64,000 nt of DNA from Pontibacter burrus. Lineage in GTDB: Bacteria; Bacteroidota; Bacteroidia; Cytophagales; Hymenobacteraceae. Shown here in pieces: positions 41,866 to 49,757 of the stretch. The DNA lies in the NCBI RefSeq assembly GCF_010686685.1, contig NZ_JAAGWD010000004.1:410330-474329 (forward strand), in the 5' to 3' direction. Below the pieces are notes generated by a model, which ran no database searches, was not told the origin of the DNA, and saw only the letters and a program-made list of their open reading frames with translations. Within the stretch, counting starts at the first letter, position 1. The number at the start of each line of letters is the position of its first letter. Position numbers and translations under genes: made by a program.

Positions 41866-42358
41866 GAAAGTTAAAAAGTTTGGAAGTTAGAAAGTTGAAG
41901 AAGTTTAGGAGTTAGAGAGTAAGTGAGTTTGGGAATTAGAAGATGTAGAGACGCAATACTTTGCGTTTCAGCTATAGAACTATAGGTTTGAACGGGGGAT
42001 TACCATAAGTTTAAAAGAGTGCAACTTGTGGACAACTATAGAATCAGTTTGTAACTAGCTTTCTGCGCGAGTTTAAATTATAGTTTAGCTGGAAACAATA
42101 GTTGAGTTATGGTTGGAATAATTACCATGGTGCGAGCGTCCTCGCTCGTGTCGAACTATAGTTGGGCGTTCAGCCCAGTTGGATTGCAAATCCAATGTTA
42201 TAGATAAGTCACGGATCACAGATCCGCGCCAGCATAGAACTATAGCCAAAACTATAGTTCTATAGTTTTGGCTATAGTTTGCCGCAAGTTATATTGAAGC
42301 TAAACTTGTTGTGTAGACAACTTTCTAACTTTTTAACTTCTAAACTTTCTAACTATAG
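41866..42358. repeat. Repeat-mosaic gap between perR and the enoyl-CoA hydratase gene
   Basis: No gene in about 490 bases. Contents: GTTAGAAAGTT-type strings (41866-41940), a CGAGCG/CGCTCG hairpin with loop TCCT (42133-42148), a TGGGC/GCCCA hairpin (42163-42177), TTGGATT-GCA-AATCCAA (42179-42195), CGGATC-ACA-GATCCG (42212-42226), four CTATAG cores within 42235-42285, and inverted GTTAGAAAGTT strings (42320-42355) that begin at the hydratase stop codon. Confidence 0.8.
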
Positions 42359-43132
42359 TTACCTTCCCTTAAACTCAGGTGCGCGTTTTTCTACAAAAGC
42401 GTTCATGCCTTCAGTCTGGTCTTCTGAGGCGAAGCATAGGTAGAAATTCTTGCGCTCAAAGTGCAGGCCTTCGTCTAATTGGGTTTCAAAAGAGCGGTTA
42501 ACAGATTCTTTGGCCAGTTTAATAGCTACAGGAGACATCTTAGCAATTTCGGCTGCCAGTTTAAAGGCTTCATCTAAATACAGTTCAACCGGTACTACAC
42601 GGTTTATCAGGCCTTGTTTCTCGGCTTCTTCGGCTGGCATAAACTTACCAGTCAGTACCATTTCCATGGCTTTGGCTTTTCCTATTGCTTTGGTCAGGCG
42701 TTGCGTGCCACCAGCTCCCGGCATCACGCCAATCTTAATTTCAGGCTGACCGAACATAGCTGTTTCTGAAGCGATGATCATATCGCAGGTCATGGCAAGT
42801 TCGCAACCACCACCAAGGGCAAAACCCGAAACAGCTGCAATAATTGGTTTTTTTGTTTTGCGGATCTGATCCCAGGTCGAGAACTGATCGATGTTAAGCA
42901 TATCAATGGCGGTTTTGCCAGCCATTTGCTTAATGTCAGCTCCAGCTGCAAAAGCACGTTCGTTTCCTGTTATGATAATGGCACGCACCTCATCGTTATC
43001 GTCCAGCTCTTTCAGTGCATCGCGCAGTTCACCCATCAGTTGCAGGTTAAGGGCGTTCAGTTCTTTAGGTCTGTTAAGTTGTATCAGTGCTACATGGGGC
43101 TGTGCCTGTGGGGTAACAAGTATAAATTCCAT
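42359..43132 (-). CDS. Enoyl-CoA hydratase/isomerase
   Basis: 257 residues, crotonase fold. Hydrates enoyl-CoA in fatty acid oxidation. AGADIKQMAG (oxyanion hole) and ALGGGCELAMTCDMIIA, then FGQPEIKIGVMPGAGGTQRL with the catalytic Glu positions are as in classical hydratases. The C-terminal segment FYLCFASEDQTEGMNAFVEKRAPEF is typical. No other beta-oxidation genes are adjacent. The stop TAA is immediately followed by CTATAG and a GTTAGAAAGTT tail. Confidence 0.92.
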   Translation of the reverse strand: MEFILVTPQAQPHVALIQLNRPKELNALNLQLMGELRDALKELDDNDEVRAIIITGNERAFAAGADIKQMAGKTAIDMLNIDQFSTWDQIRKTKKPIIAAVSGFALGGGCELAMTCDMIIASETAMFGQPEIKIGVMPGAGGTQRLTKAIGKAKAMEMVLTGKFMPAEEAEKQGLINRVVPVELYLDEAFKLAAEIAKMSPVAIKLAKESVNRSFETQLDEGLHFERKNFYLCFASEDQTEGMNAFVEKRAPEFKGR

Positions 43133-43189
43133 AGTTATGCTTAGCTTTTTGTTATGCAGGCTAAATTAAGGTTTTTTGTAGCAAGCCCA

Positions 43190-43216
43190 TAAAAAAAGCC
43201 TGCTACTGCAGGCTTA
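43190..43216 (-). terminator. Terminator after the small membrane protein gene
   Basis: Minus strand AAGCCTGCAG/TGCAGGCTT-like stem (GCCTGC-AGTA-GCAGGC) followed by seven T. Confidence 0.82.
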
Positions 43217-43224
43217 TAGTTTTA

Positions 43225-43461
43225 TCAGATGCTTACTTCTTCTTTATCGGGCAATTCTCCAGATACCAGCTGATAGTATAGGTTCTTTATCAACATTGGT
43301 TCCTCCTCGTGTGCAGGGGAAGCATAGCTGCCACCTTTTGGTTTCTTTTCAGAAGCCTTTACAAACTGCGGTACTTCCAGCACAAAGCCCAGATACAGTA
43401 AACCAAACAATAAAAATAACTTAGCTATAAAGATTTTATTTACTTGTTCTACTGGCTGCAT
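43225..43461 (-). CDS. Small hypothetical membrane protein
   Basis: 78 residues with one membrane segment (IFIAKLFLLFGLLYLGFVL, about residues 9-27) and a polar, Lys/Glu-rich C-terminal half (KASEKKPKGGSYASPAHEEE). No family recognised. It lies downstream of the aspartate kinase gene on the same strand, with a terminator right after it. Confidence 0.65.
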   Translation of the reverse strand: MQPVEQVNKIFIAKLFLLFGLLYLGFVLEVPQFVKASEKKPKGGSYASPAHEEEPMLIKNLYYQLVSGELPDKEEVSI

Positions 43462-43586
43462 ACAGAGTGCTATAAGGTGGTAGCTGTTCCCGTATATACG
43501 TGTTAAATATATTTTGTTTAACTGTAATTTTTGGAGAACTTTTGCTACCGTATGAGCAAATATACAAGTTTTTGATTGATTTAATA

Positions 43587-44846
43587 CTATTTTATAACAA
43601 TTTGGTATGTAGTTCGTGTGCGTTGTTCTAAGAGAACATCCTTGTCAGTTGCAACCTTTCGGATACTGGCTGCATCATAGTTCTTGATCGTATAGAGCTT
43701 TAGGCCTGTGTTATAGTGAATTACGAATTCATCCCGCAGGGTATCTCTTAATTTTTGTATGCGCTGCTCATGCCAGTCTGTACATACAGAGAATGAAATA
43801 GCAGAATTCTGCATCAGGTTAATTTTAAGCCTTAGCTCAGACAATGCGTTAAAAATAGTCCCCAGGTTCTTCTCTGATATAAACGTAAAATCCTTTACAC
43901 TAAAAGACAACAGGCATTGATTCTCCTTTATAATGTAAGCTGGCGCCAACTTATCGTAGCGGCAGTCGCAGATACGAGTACCTTCGCCGGCCGGGTTTAG
44001 GAAAGATTTTACATACAGCGGAATCAGCTTGTTAGCGAGCGGCTTTATCGTTTTCGGGTGGATAACAGAAGCGCCATAATAAGCCATCTCCACTGTTTCC
44101 TGGTAAGATATTTCACTATACCGGATGGTGTCGGTAAAGTATTTCGGATCCGCGTTCAGTAAACCTTCCACATCTTTCCAGATAACCATCTCTTCAGCAT
44201 CGAGGCAATAAGCAAAAATAGCAGCACTAAAGTCTGAGCCTTCGCGGCCCAGTGTAGTAGTAAGGCCATTGTTGGTACCGCCTAAAAAGCCCTGTGTAAC
44301 TATAAGGTGTTCGTTAAGTATAGCAGGCAGGTCGCGTTTTACAAGTCGTTCTGTCCAGTTCCAGTCAATTTTGGCTTCGCGCCAGGTTGTGTCGGTTTGT
44401 ATATACTTGCGGCTGTCAACCCAGGTGTTAGCCAGGTTTTGCGACTTTAAGTAATGGTGCAGTATAGTTGATGCCAGCAGCTCTCCGTAGCTCACAATCT
44501 GGTCGTATAGTTGGTCGTAAGTTGCCTGGTGGTTGAGGTGCTGCAGGCTATAGTTCAGCTTAGATAACAGGTCTTCGAACTCTTCGTATATAGGGGCACC
44601 TTGGTCCGGGAACAGCGCCTGTACAATTTGCAGGTGGTACATTTTGCTTTGTTCCAGTACCGGCGTATAATCCTGTTGCCTGAATGCCAGGTCAAATACC
44701 TGTTCCAGGGCGTTGGTGGTCTTGCCCATCGCCGATACAACTATAAGTAAATGACGCATGCCGCCATGTTGCTGCACTATATGGGCCAGGTTTCTGAAAG
44801 CGGCTGCATCCTTTACCGAGGCACCACCAAACTTAAATACTTTCAT
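43587..44846 (-). CDS. Aspartate kinase
   Basis: 419 residues. First step of Lys/Thr/Met synthesis. N-terminal kinase motif VFKFGGASVKDAAAF, the substrate loop TTLGREGSDFSAAIFAYCL and VIHPKTIKPLANKLIP are present. A C-terminal ACT region (KDFTFISEKNLGTIFNALSELRLKINL) suggests allosteric control. The length fits a monofunctional enzyme; no homoserine dehydrogenase domain is attached. Confidence 0.93.
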   Translation of the reverse strand: MKVFKFGGASVKDAAAFRNLAHIVQQHGGMRHLLIVVSAMGKTTNALEQVFDLAFRQQDYTPVLEQSKMYHLQIVQALFPDQGAPIYEEFEDLLSKLNYSLQHLNHQATYDQLYDQIVSYGELLASTILHHYLKSQNLANTWVDSRKYIQTDTTWREAKIDWNWTERLVKRDLPAILNEHLIVTQGFLGGTNNGLTTTLGREGSDFSAAIFAYCLDAEEMVIWKDVEGLLNADPKYFTDTIRYSEISYQETVEMAYYGASVIHPKTIKPLANKLIPLYVKSFLNPAGEGTRICDCRYDKLAPAYIIKENQCLLSFSVKDFTFISEKNLGTIFNALSELRLKINLMQNSAISFSVCTDWHEQRIQKLRDTLRDEFVIHYNTGLKLYTIKNYDAASIRKVATDKDVLLEQRTRTTYQIVIK

Positions 44847-44905
44847 TCAGTTAACGATTATACCTCGTAAAAATAGGTAGCCTTCGTTTATGAATCAAAA
44901 AATGA

Positions 44906-44913
44906 TATTTTTG
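44906..44913 (+). promoter_or_regulatory. Putative -7 promoter element of the fructose-bisphosphatase gene
   Basis: TATTTTTG matches TAnnTTTG, with a leader of about 30 bases to the ATG at 44949. Confidence 0.55.
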
Positions 44914-44948
44914 TACAACTATATATTTAAGTATAAACTTCTGCTCTT

Positions 44949-45953
44949 ATGAATTTTAATCTGGCACTACCTGTAGGCACCACGCTCGACAGGTTTATTA
45001 TGAGAAAAGAGAAAGATTTCCCGTATGCAACCGGAGAACTTTCGCAGCTGTTGCGCGACATTGCGCTGGCGGCCAAAATTGTGAACCGTGAGATCAACCG
45101 TGCCGGCCTGCTGGATGTGACAGGTGGATTTGGTCAGCAGAACGTGCAGGGCGAAGAACAGCAAAAACTGGATGTAATTGCTAATATACGCTTCATCAGA
45201 GCGCTGCGTAACGGCGGCGAAGTATGTGCCATCATTTCAGAGGAAGAAGAAGAAATTATCCAGACTGGTAACAAAAAAGGCAAATACATTGTCGCTATCG
45301 ACCCGCTGGATGGTTCATCTAACATTGATGTAAACGTATCGATCGGTACTATTTTCTCTATTTACAGAAGAAAGTCTGAAACAGGCTGTGACGGAACATT
45401 GGAAGACTGCCTGCAGAATGGTACGCACCAGGTAGCTGCCGGATATATTATTTATGGCTCGTCTACTATGCTGGTGTATACAACTGGCAACGGCGTAAAT
45501 GGCTTTACCTATGAGCCTTCGCTCGGCGAGTTTTTCCTGTCTCACCCTGATATTAAAACACCGGCAACCGGCACCGTTTATTCATGCAACGAAGGCGGCG
45601 TAAACAGCTTCCCGGAAGGTGTGAAACAATACTTGAACTACTGCAAAGAAAGTGGCTATTCAGGTCGTTATATCGGTTCTTTGGTAGCTGATTTCCATCG
45701 TAACCTTTTAAAGGGTGGTATATACATTTATCCATCTACAGCCAAAGCGCCAAATGGCAAACTGCGCCTGATGTATGAGTGTAACGCACTTGGCTTTATA
45801 GTTGAGCAGGCTGGCGGAAAGGCATCAGACGGTTCACGCCGTATTCTGGATATAGAGCCTACCGAGTTGCATCAGCGCTGTCCGCTTGTGATCGGTTCTG
45901 CTGAAATGGTAGATAAGGTTGAAGCTTTTATGAAAAGTGAAGTAGCAGTATAA
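44949..45953 (+). CDS. fbp: Fructose-1,6-bisphosphatase, class I
   Basis: 334 residues. Gluconeogenic phosphatase acting on fructose-1,6-bisphosphate. The metal site [10 protein letters not shown] and [23 protein letters not shown] are the class I signature; [22 protein letters not shown] and [19 protein letters not shown] follow. Length is normal. It is divergent from aspartate kinase and stands alone. Confidence 0.96.
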   Translation: MNFNLALPVGTTLDRFIMRKEKDFPYATGELSQLLRDIALAAKIVNREINRAGLLDVTGGFGQQNVQGEEQQKLDVIANIRFIRALRNGGEVCAIISEEEEEIIQTGNKKGKYIVAIDPLDGSSNIDVNVSIGTIFSIYRRKSETGCDGTLEDCLQNGTHQVAAGYIIYGSSTMLVYTTGNGVNGFTYEPSLGEFFLSHPDIKTPATGTVYSCNEGGVNSFPEGVKQYLNYCKESGYSGRYIGSLVADFHRNLLKGGIYIYPSTAKAPNGKLRLMYECNALGFIVEQAGGKASDGSRRILDIEPTELHQRCPLVIGSAEMVDKVEAFMKSEVAV

Positions 45954-45966
45954 CCTGCAACTAGAC

Positions 45967-46281
45967 TTAGTTATAACGATATATAAAGCGGGTCTGCGCC
46001 TTTTGCAGTTCCCGCTTTATTATTAAGCGGGCAACCTGTAACGCAACTTCTTCCTGCGTAGCAGCTTTCATAGCTTGCTTTACCTGTCGCTCATCTACAT
46101 CTACCCGGTACAGGATGTTCAGCAGGCGGTTCAGGTCTTGCTGAAGCAGGTGTAGCACGGCTTGCGCCACAGCCTGTTCGAGCTGCAATATGCTCTCTGA
46201 CTGATTCAGATCATCCTCAGATTCGAAAAGCAGCTGAAGGTGCTTTGCTGTACTTGCCAGAATGAGAGGTGCAAACTCCAT
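45967..46281 (-). CDS. Small helical hypothetical protein
   Basis: 104 residues from ATG 46281 (MEFAPLILASTAKHLQLLFE). Entirely helical in appearance, with Leu/Ala-rich heptads (QLEQAVAQAVLHLLQQDLNRLL) and a basic end. No family recognised and no signal peptide. It is convergent with fbp, 13 bases apart. The start ATG six bases upstream (46287) is possible too. Confidence 0.65.
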   Translation of the reverse strand: MEFAPLILASTAKHLQLLFESEDDLNQSESILQLEQAVAQAVLHLLQQDLNRLLNILYRVDVDERQVKQAMKAATQEEVALQVARLIIKRELQKAQTRFIYRYN

Positions 46282-46303
46282 AAGCACTTAAATAGTGACC
46301 ATA

Positions 46304-46340
46304 ATCAAAAAGGCCTTCTGTGTGAGAAGGCCTTTTTGAT
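46304..46340. terminator. Bidirectional terminator
   Basis: Perfect 16-base arms ATCAAAAAGGCCTTCT / AGAAGGCCTTTTTGAT with a five-base loop. Confidence 0.93.
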
Positions 46341-46346
46341 TCAGTA

Positions 46347-46856
46347 TTATTCTTTTTTCTTTTTAGTCTTTTTGGTTTCGCCTTCGGCAGGTGTAGTTTC
46401 AGCTGCTTCAGGTGCCTTTTCGGCTTTTTTGCTGGTCTTTTTAGCTGCTGGTTTTTCAGGAGCGGTAAAACCAACGTGCTTTTTTACGATCTTATACCAA
46501 GCGGCCAGTTTCTTCATGTCAGACACATACACGCGCTCATCGTCGTAGTCCGGAAGTACTGATTCCAAAAAGGCTTTGTACTCGCTGTCGTCTGGTTTTT
46601 CGCTTAAAGGCAGGTCATCGCCATACTTTTCGTTGATGCGGTCGAACACTTCGGCCAGCGGAACAGTAGTTTCCTCGTCGGTCGTGTAAATAGAGATCTC
46701 ATCCAGCAGCGACATACGCTGGCGGGCCTGCGCAATAGAGCGCTGCGGCTTGTCTGATAAGGATTCGATGATTACACCGGTACGGGTAGGAGCTACCACA
46801 CGGTACAGGCCGTTCATACCGGAAATGGCTGCAACTTGTCTTAGATCGATTGGCAT
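46347..46856 (-). CDS. DUF5606 family protein
   Basis: 169 residues. N-terminal part with the DUF5606 features DLRQVAAISGMNGLYRVV and GVIIESLSDKPQRSIA, then SLLDEISIYTTDEE and a second conserved block SVLPDYDDERVYVSDMKKLAAWYKIV. The C-terminus is a long Lys/Ala/Glu-rich tail (PAAKKTSKKAEKAPEAAET). Function unknown; widespread in Bacteroidota. A cytoplasmic protein, possibly nucleic acid-associated given the basic tail. Confidence 0.85.
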   Translation of the reverse strand: MPIDLRQVAAISGMNGLYRVVAPTRTGVIIESLSDKPQRSIAQARQRMSLLDEISIYTTDEETTVPLAEVFDRINEKYGDDLPLSEKPDDSEYKAFLESVLPDYDDERVYVSDMKKLAAWYKIVKKHVGFTAPEKPAAKKTSKKAEKAPEAAETTPAEGETKKTKKKKE

Positions 46857-46874
46857 AGGTTTATAAACGTGAAA

Positions 46875-47276
46875 TTATAGTTTAAACATGATCGGAAGGC
46901 TCACATTAAGCGCATAGCCCGGCGCATTAAACTTAAGCAGTCTTACTACGCGTAAAGCTTCTTCGCCAGTGCCTGCTCCCATATTGCGTAATACTTTGTA
47001 ACCGGATGTAGAGCCATCTTCATTTATAGTGAAACTAACAATACACTCGCCCTGCACACGGTTACGTTTTGCAAGGGGCGGGTACTTCAGTTCCTTGGCA
47101 ATAAATTCGTACATGGCTTCTTTGCCACCTTCGTAGTGCTCTGCGGCAGGCAGAACGTTATTTGGTATCCAGTAAGTTGGTTTTTCTTCCTGTTTTACGG
47201 TTTCAGCAGTTTGTGCTGAGGCTGTTATTGCCACAAAGACAAATAAAATAAACAAAAATGAAAATTTAGTTTTCAT
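46875..47276 (-). CDS. TonB C-terminal-like exported protein
   Basis: 133 residues with a signal peptide (FSFLFILFVFVAITASAQTA) and a TonB C-terminal-like domain: EFIAKELKYPPLAKRNRVQGECIVSFTINEDGSTSGYKVL, then GTGEEALRVVRLLKF. The canonical TonB transmembrane anchor and Pro-rich spacer are absent. Such stand-alone domains are common in this phylum and probably interact with outer-membrane proteins. Confidence 0.87.
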   Translation of the reverse strand: MKTKFSFLFILFVFVAITASAQTAETVKQEEKPTYWIPNNVLPAAEHYEGGKEAMYEFIAKELKYPPLAKRNRVQGECIVSFTINEDGSTSGYKVLRNMGAGTGEEALRVVRLLKFNAPGYALNVSLPIMFKL

Positions 47277-47320
47277 AACAATTTAAAAATTAAAAAAATC
47301 TCGAAGTATAAATAAAGCTT

Positions 47321-47923
47321 TTATAACTGTACCTGTCCGTTCACCTCTTCTATAAAGTTCAGCAACTCTTCGCGCCCTACCCGTTTTTCCGAAGATGTTA
47401 CAAAAATGTGCGGTAATTCATCCCAGGTTTCCCGCAGTTTACGCTTATAGGCAGCTATAGTTGAGTCTGTCTTTACAGATGACTGCTTATCGGCTTTTGT
47501 GAAAACCAGTACAAATGGCACGCCAAGATTTCCAAGGTAATTTATAAAATCCAGGTCCTGCTTTAAAGGCTCATGTCTCGAATCGATGAGAACAAATACA
47601 CAGGCAAGGTTCTCGCGATTCTGGAAGTAATAATTTATCATTTTGCGCCAGTCTTCGCGCGCTCCCTTACTTACTTTAGCATAACCATAGCCTGGAAGGT
47701 CCACAAGGTACCAGCTGTCATTTATGAGGAAGTGGTTAATGAGTTGCGTTTTGCCAGGCTGTGCAGATGTTTTGGCAAGCCCTTTTTGCTCGGTGAGCAT
47801 GTTGATGAGCGACGATTTACCCACATTGGAACGACCAATAAAAGCATATTCGGGCATAGTGGGGGCAGGGCATTGCTCCACTTTTGTATTACTCATTAAA
47901 AATTTTGCTTCTTTTATAACCAT
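47321..47923 (-). CDS. engB: Ribosome biogenesis GTPase YihA/EngB
   Basis: 200 residues from ATG 47923 (MVIKEAKFLMSNTKVEQC). Small GTPase needed for 50S assembly. G1 FIGRSNVGKSSLINML, G3 DLPGYGYAKVSKG, G4 FTKADKQ and G5 VTSSEKRVGREEL are all visible. Length is typical. Confidence 0.95.
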   Translation of the reverse strand: MVIKEAKFLMSNTKVEQCPAPTMPEYAFIGRSNVGKSSLINMLTEQKGLAKTSAQPGKTQLINHFLINDSWYLVDLPGYGYAKVSKGAREDWRKMINYYFQNRENLACVFVLIDSRHEPLKQDLDFINYLGNLGVPFVLVFTKADKQSSVKTDSTIAAYKRKLRETWDELPHIFVTSSEKRVGREELLNFIEEVNGQVQL

Positions 47924-48055
47924 GCCGCCGCTTCTGATTTGGTGCAAACCCCGGATATTAGTAATATAGAGGTTCCAAAATGTATAAATCTGCTATCTTA
48001 TGCAACTTAAAACAGAAGCATAAGCACGAACAAAGGTACATTTAATTTGCCAAAC

Positions 48056-49363
48056 ATGAAGTATATGCCTTTTCCTTGGTTACGCACAACTGGTAAAACG
48101 CCTGCTTTCCGCTTAAAGTATAAGCCGGCCGGTAAAACACTTGTAGTTTCGTTTGTGCTGCTCTTATTTATAGTTTGCAGCAGTATGATTTCAACAGCTC
48201 CGGATGCCAACATGCGCCGCGCCGATAAAGCATATGCCAAAGCTGATTTTGCTGAAGCCGCCGTGTGGTACCAGAAAGTGCTGGATAAAGACCCGGACAA
48301 TACCCAAGCGCTGTATAAACTTGGCATCAGCTACCTGGAAATGTGCGAACCACGCAAAGCACGCCTGTGCCTGGATAAAGTAAACAAACTGGACCCGCGT
48401 TTCGGGCAAAAGGTGATCGTGAACCTGGCCGAGGCCCTGCACCAGAACTATGAGTTTGAAGAAGCCAAAAAATATTACCAGCAGGAGATTTATGGTACTG
48501 GCCGTGCCGATTGGAACTATGTTGAGGTGATCCGAAAGCGTATAGACGAATGTAACGCAGGAATGGAATTGCTGGCACAATCTTCTGTTGCGCAAGTTGT
48601 AAATATGGGAGCTGTTGTAAACTCTGCGAAAGTAGAATTTGCTCCGGTATTAGGTTTAAACGATTCCTTATTGGTTTTTTCAGCCCATGATGCTCCTGAA
48701 GGACCCGAAGAAATCAGGTTCTCTCATAAAAAAGACGGGCAGTGGCAGAACGCAAAAGAGTACATCCCAGCCAGCAATGCTAAAACAGGGCATTCCATTG
48801 TAACAATCTCCCCAGATGGTAAATTGTTATACACTTACTCACCTGCCGATGGCCTGCGCAGTTACGATCAGTCTAAAGGTAAATGGGTAAACCCGAAACC
48901 GATGCCAATACCACTTAACAGATTGGCCAATGAGACATCGGTTCACATATCAGCAGACGGGCAGTTTGCATTTTTTGCCAGCGACCGGCCAGGTGGTTTT
49001 GGTGGCCTGGATCTTTATGTAAGTCAGCGGTTTCCGGATGGAACCTGGAGCGCTGCCATAAATTTGGGGGCAGATGTTAATACGCCGTATGATGAAGACT
49101 CACCATTTGTAGACTTCGACACGAAAACCCTTTTCTTCAGTTCACGCGGCCATAACACCATGGGTGGTTTTGATATTTTCAGATCGGAGTTGCGCGATGG
49201 GAAATGGCAGAAGGCGCAAAACCTGGGATATCCGATCAACTCTCCGCACGACGATATGTATTTTACGCTTAACAGGAAACGTACTACGGCCTACTTTTCT
49301 TCTGACAGGCCGGGTGGAATGGGCGCACTGGATTTATACCAGATCTTATTTTCAGAACAGTAG
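48056..49363 (+). CDS. TPR and PD40-propeller protein (PorE-like, no OmpA domain)
   Basis: 435 residues from ATG 48056 (MKYMPFPWLRTTGKTPAF). A membrane or signal segment (LVVSFVLLLFIVCSS, about residues 35-50) is followed by TPR motifs (AVWYQKVLDKDPDNTQALYKLGI) and a PD40-type propeller with FFASDRPGGFGGLDLYVSQR, FFSSRGHNTMGGFDIFRSE and YFSSDRPGGMGALDLYQ. It is similar along its length to the N-terminal half of the next gene but lacks the C-terminal domains. The pair looks like a duplication. Probable partner in the type IX secretion or envelope machinery. Confidence 0.83.
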   Translation: MKYMPFPWLRTTGKTPAFRLKYKPAGKTLVVSFVLLLFIVCSSMISTAPDANMRRADKAYAKADFAEAAVWYQKVLDKDPDNTQALYKLGISYLEMCEPRKARLCLDKVNKLDPRFGQKVIVNLAEALHQNYEFEEAKKYYQQEIYGTGRADWNYVEVIRKRIDECNAGMELLAQSSVAQVVNMGAVVNSAKVEFAPVLGLNDSLLVFSAHDAPEGPEEIRFSHKKDGQWQNAKEYIPASNAKTGHSIVTISPDGKLLYTYSPADGLRSYDQSKGKWVNPKPMPIPLNRLANETSVHISADGQFAFFASDRPGGFGGLDLYVSQRFPDGTWSAAINLGADVNTPYDEDSPFVDFDTKTLFFSSRGHNTMGGFDIFRSELRDGKWQKAQNLGYPINSPHDDMYFTLNRKRTTAYFSSDRPGGMGALDLYQILFSEQ

Positions 49364-49387
49364 AACTATAGCTGATTACACTAAAAG

Positions 49388-49418
49388 CCGGTTAAATCAC
49401 TTTATCCGGCTCTTTTTA
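49388..49418 (+). terminator. Weak terminator after the first PorE-like gene
   Basis: AGCCGG ... CCGGCT stem with a long loop followed by CTCTTTTT. Confidence 0.55.
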
Positions 49419-49471
49419 TAAATTTCCAATACAAAACAATAGCTGAACATATATAAATACTATAATTTGTA

Positions 49472-49479
49472 TATATTTG
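49472..49479 (+). promoter_or_regulatory. Putative -7 promoter element before the PorE gene
   Basis: TATATTTG at 49472-49479 matches TAnnTTTG but lies 279 bases before the start codon, giving a long AT-rich leader. The 394-base gap shows no other recognisable element. Confidence 0.4.
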
Positions 49480-49757
49480 CGATTAGACAATTATATATTA
49501 GGAACTTTATAATTAGGCGGCTTTTTACTTCTTTTTATCAGAACCGCTGTAATTATTTCTATGTATAAGCACAAGTAGCTTAAAAATTTACAGTCTACGA
49601 TCCTAAATAAAACTATACTGACATATACTAATTTTAATATTACTCGTATAGATGCGAAATAAAGGGTGCTTTGTGCCTTTTTAATTCTTTTTTAGCCTTT
49701 TTACCTGAAGTTTAATTGCCCAGTCAAAAACTCAAAAGTATAACGAACCTTTACAAC

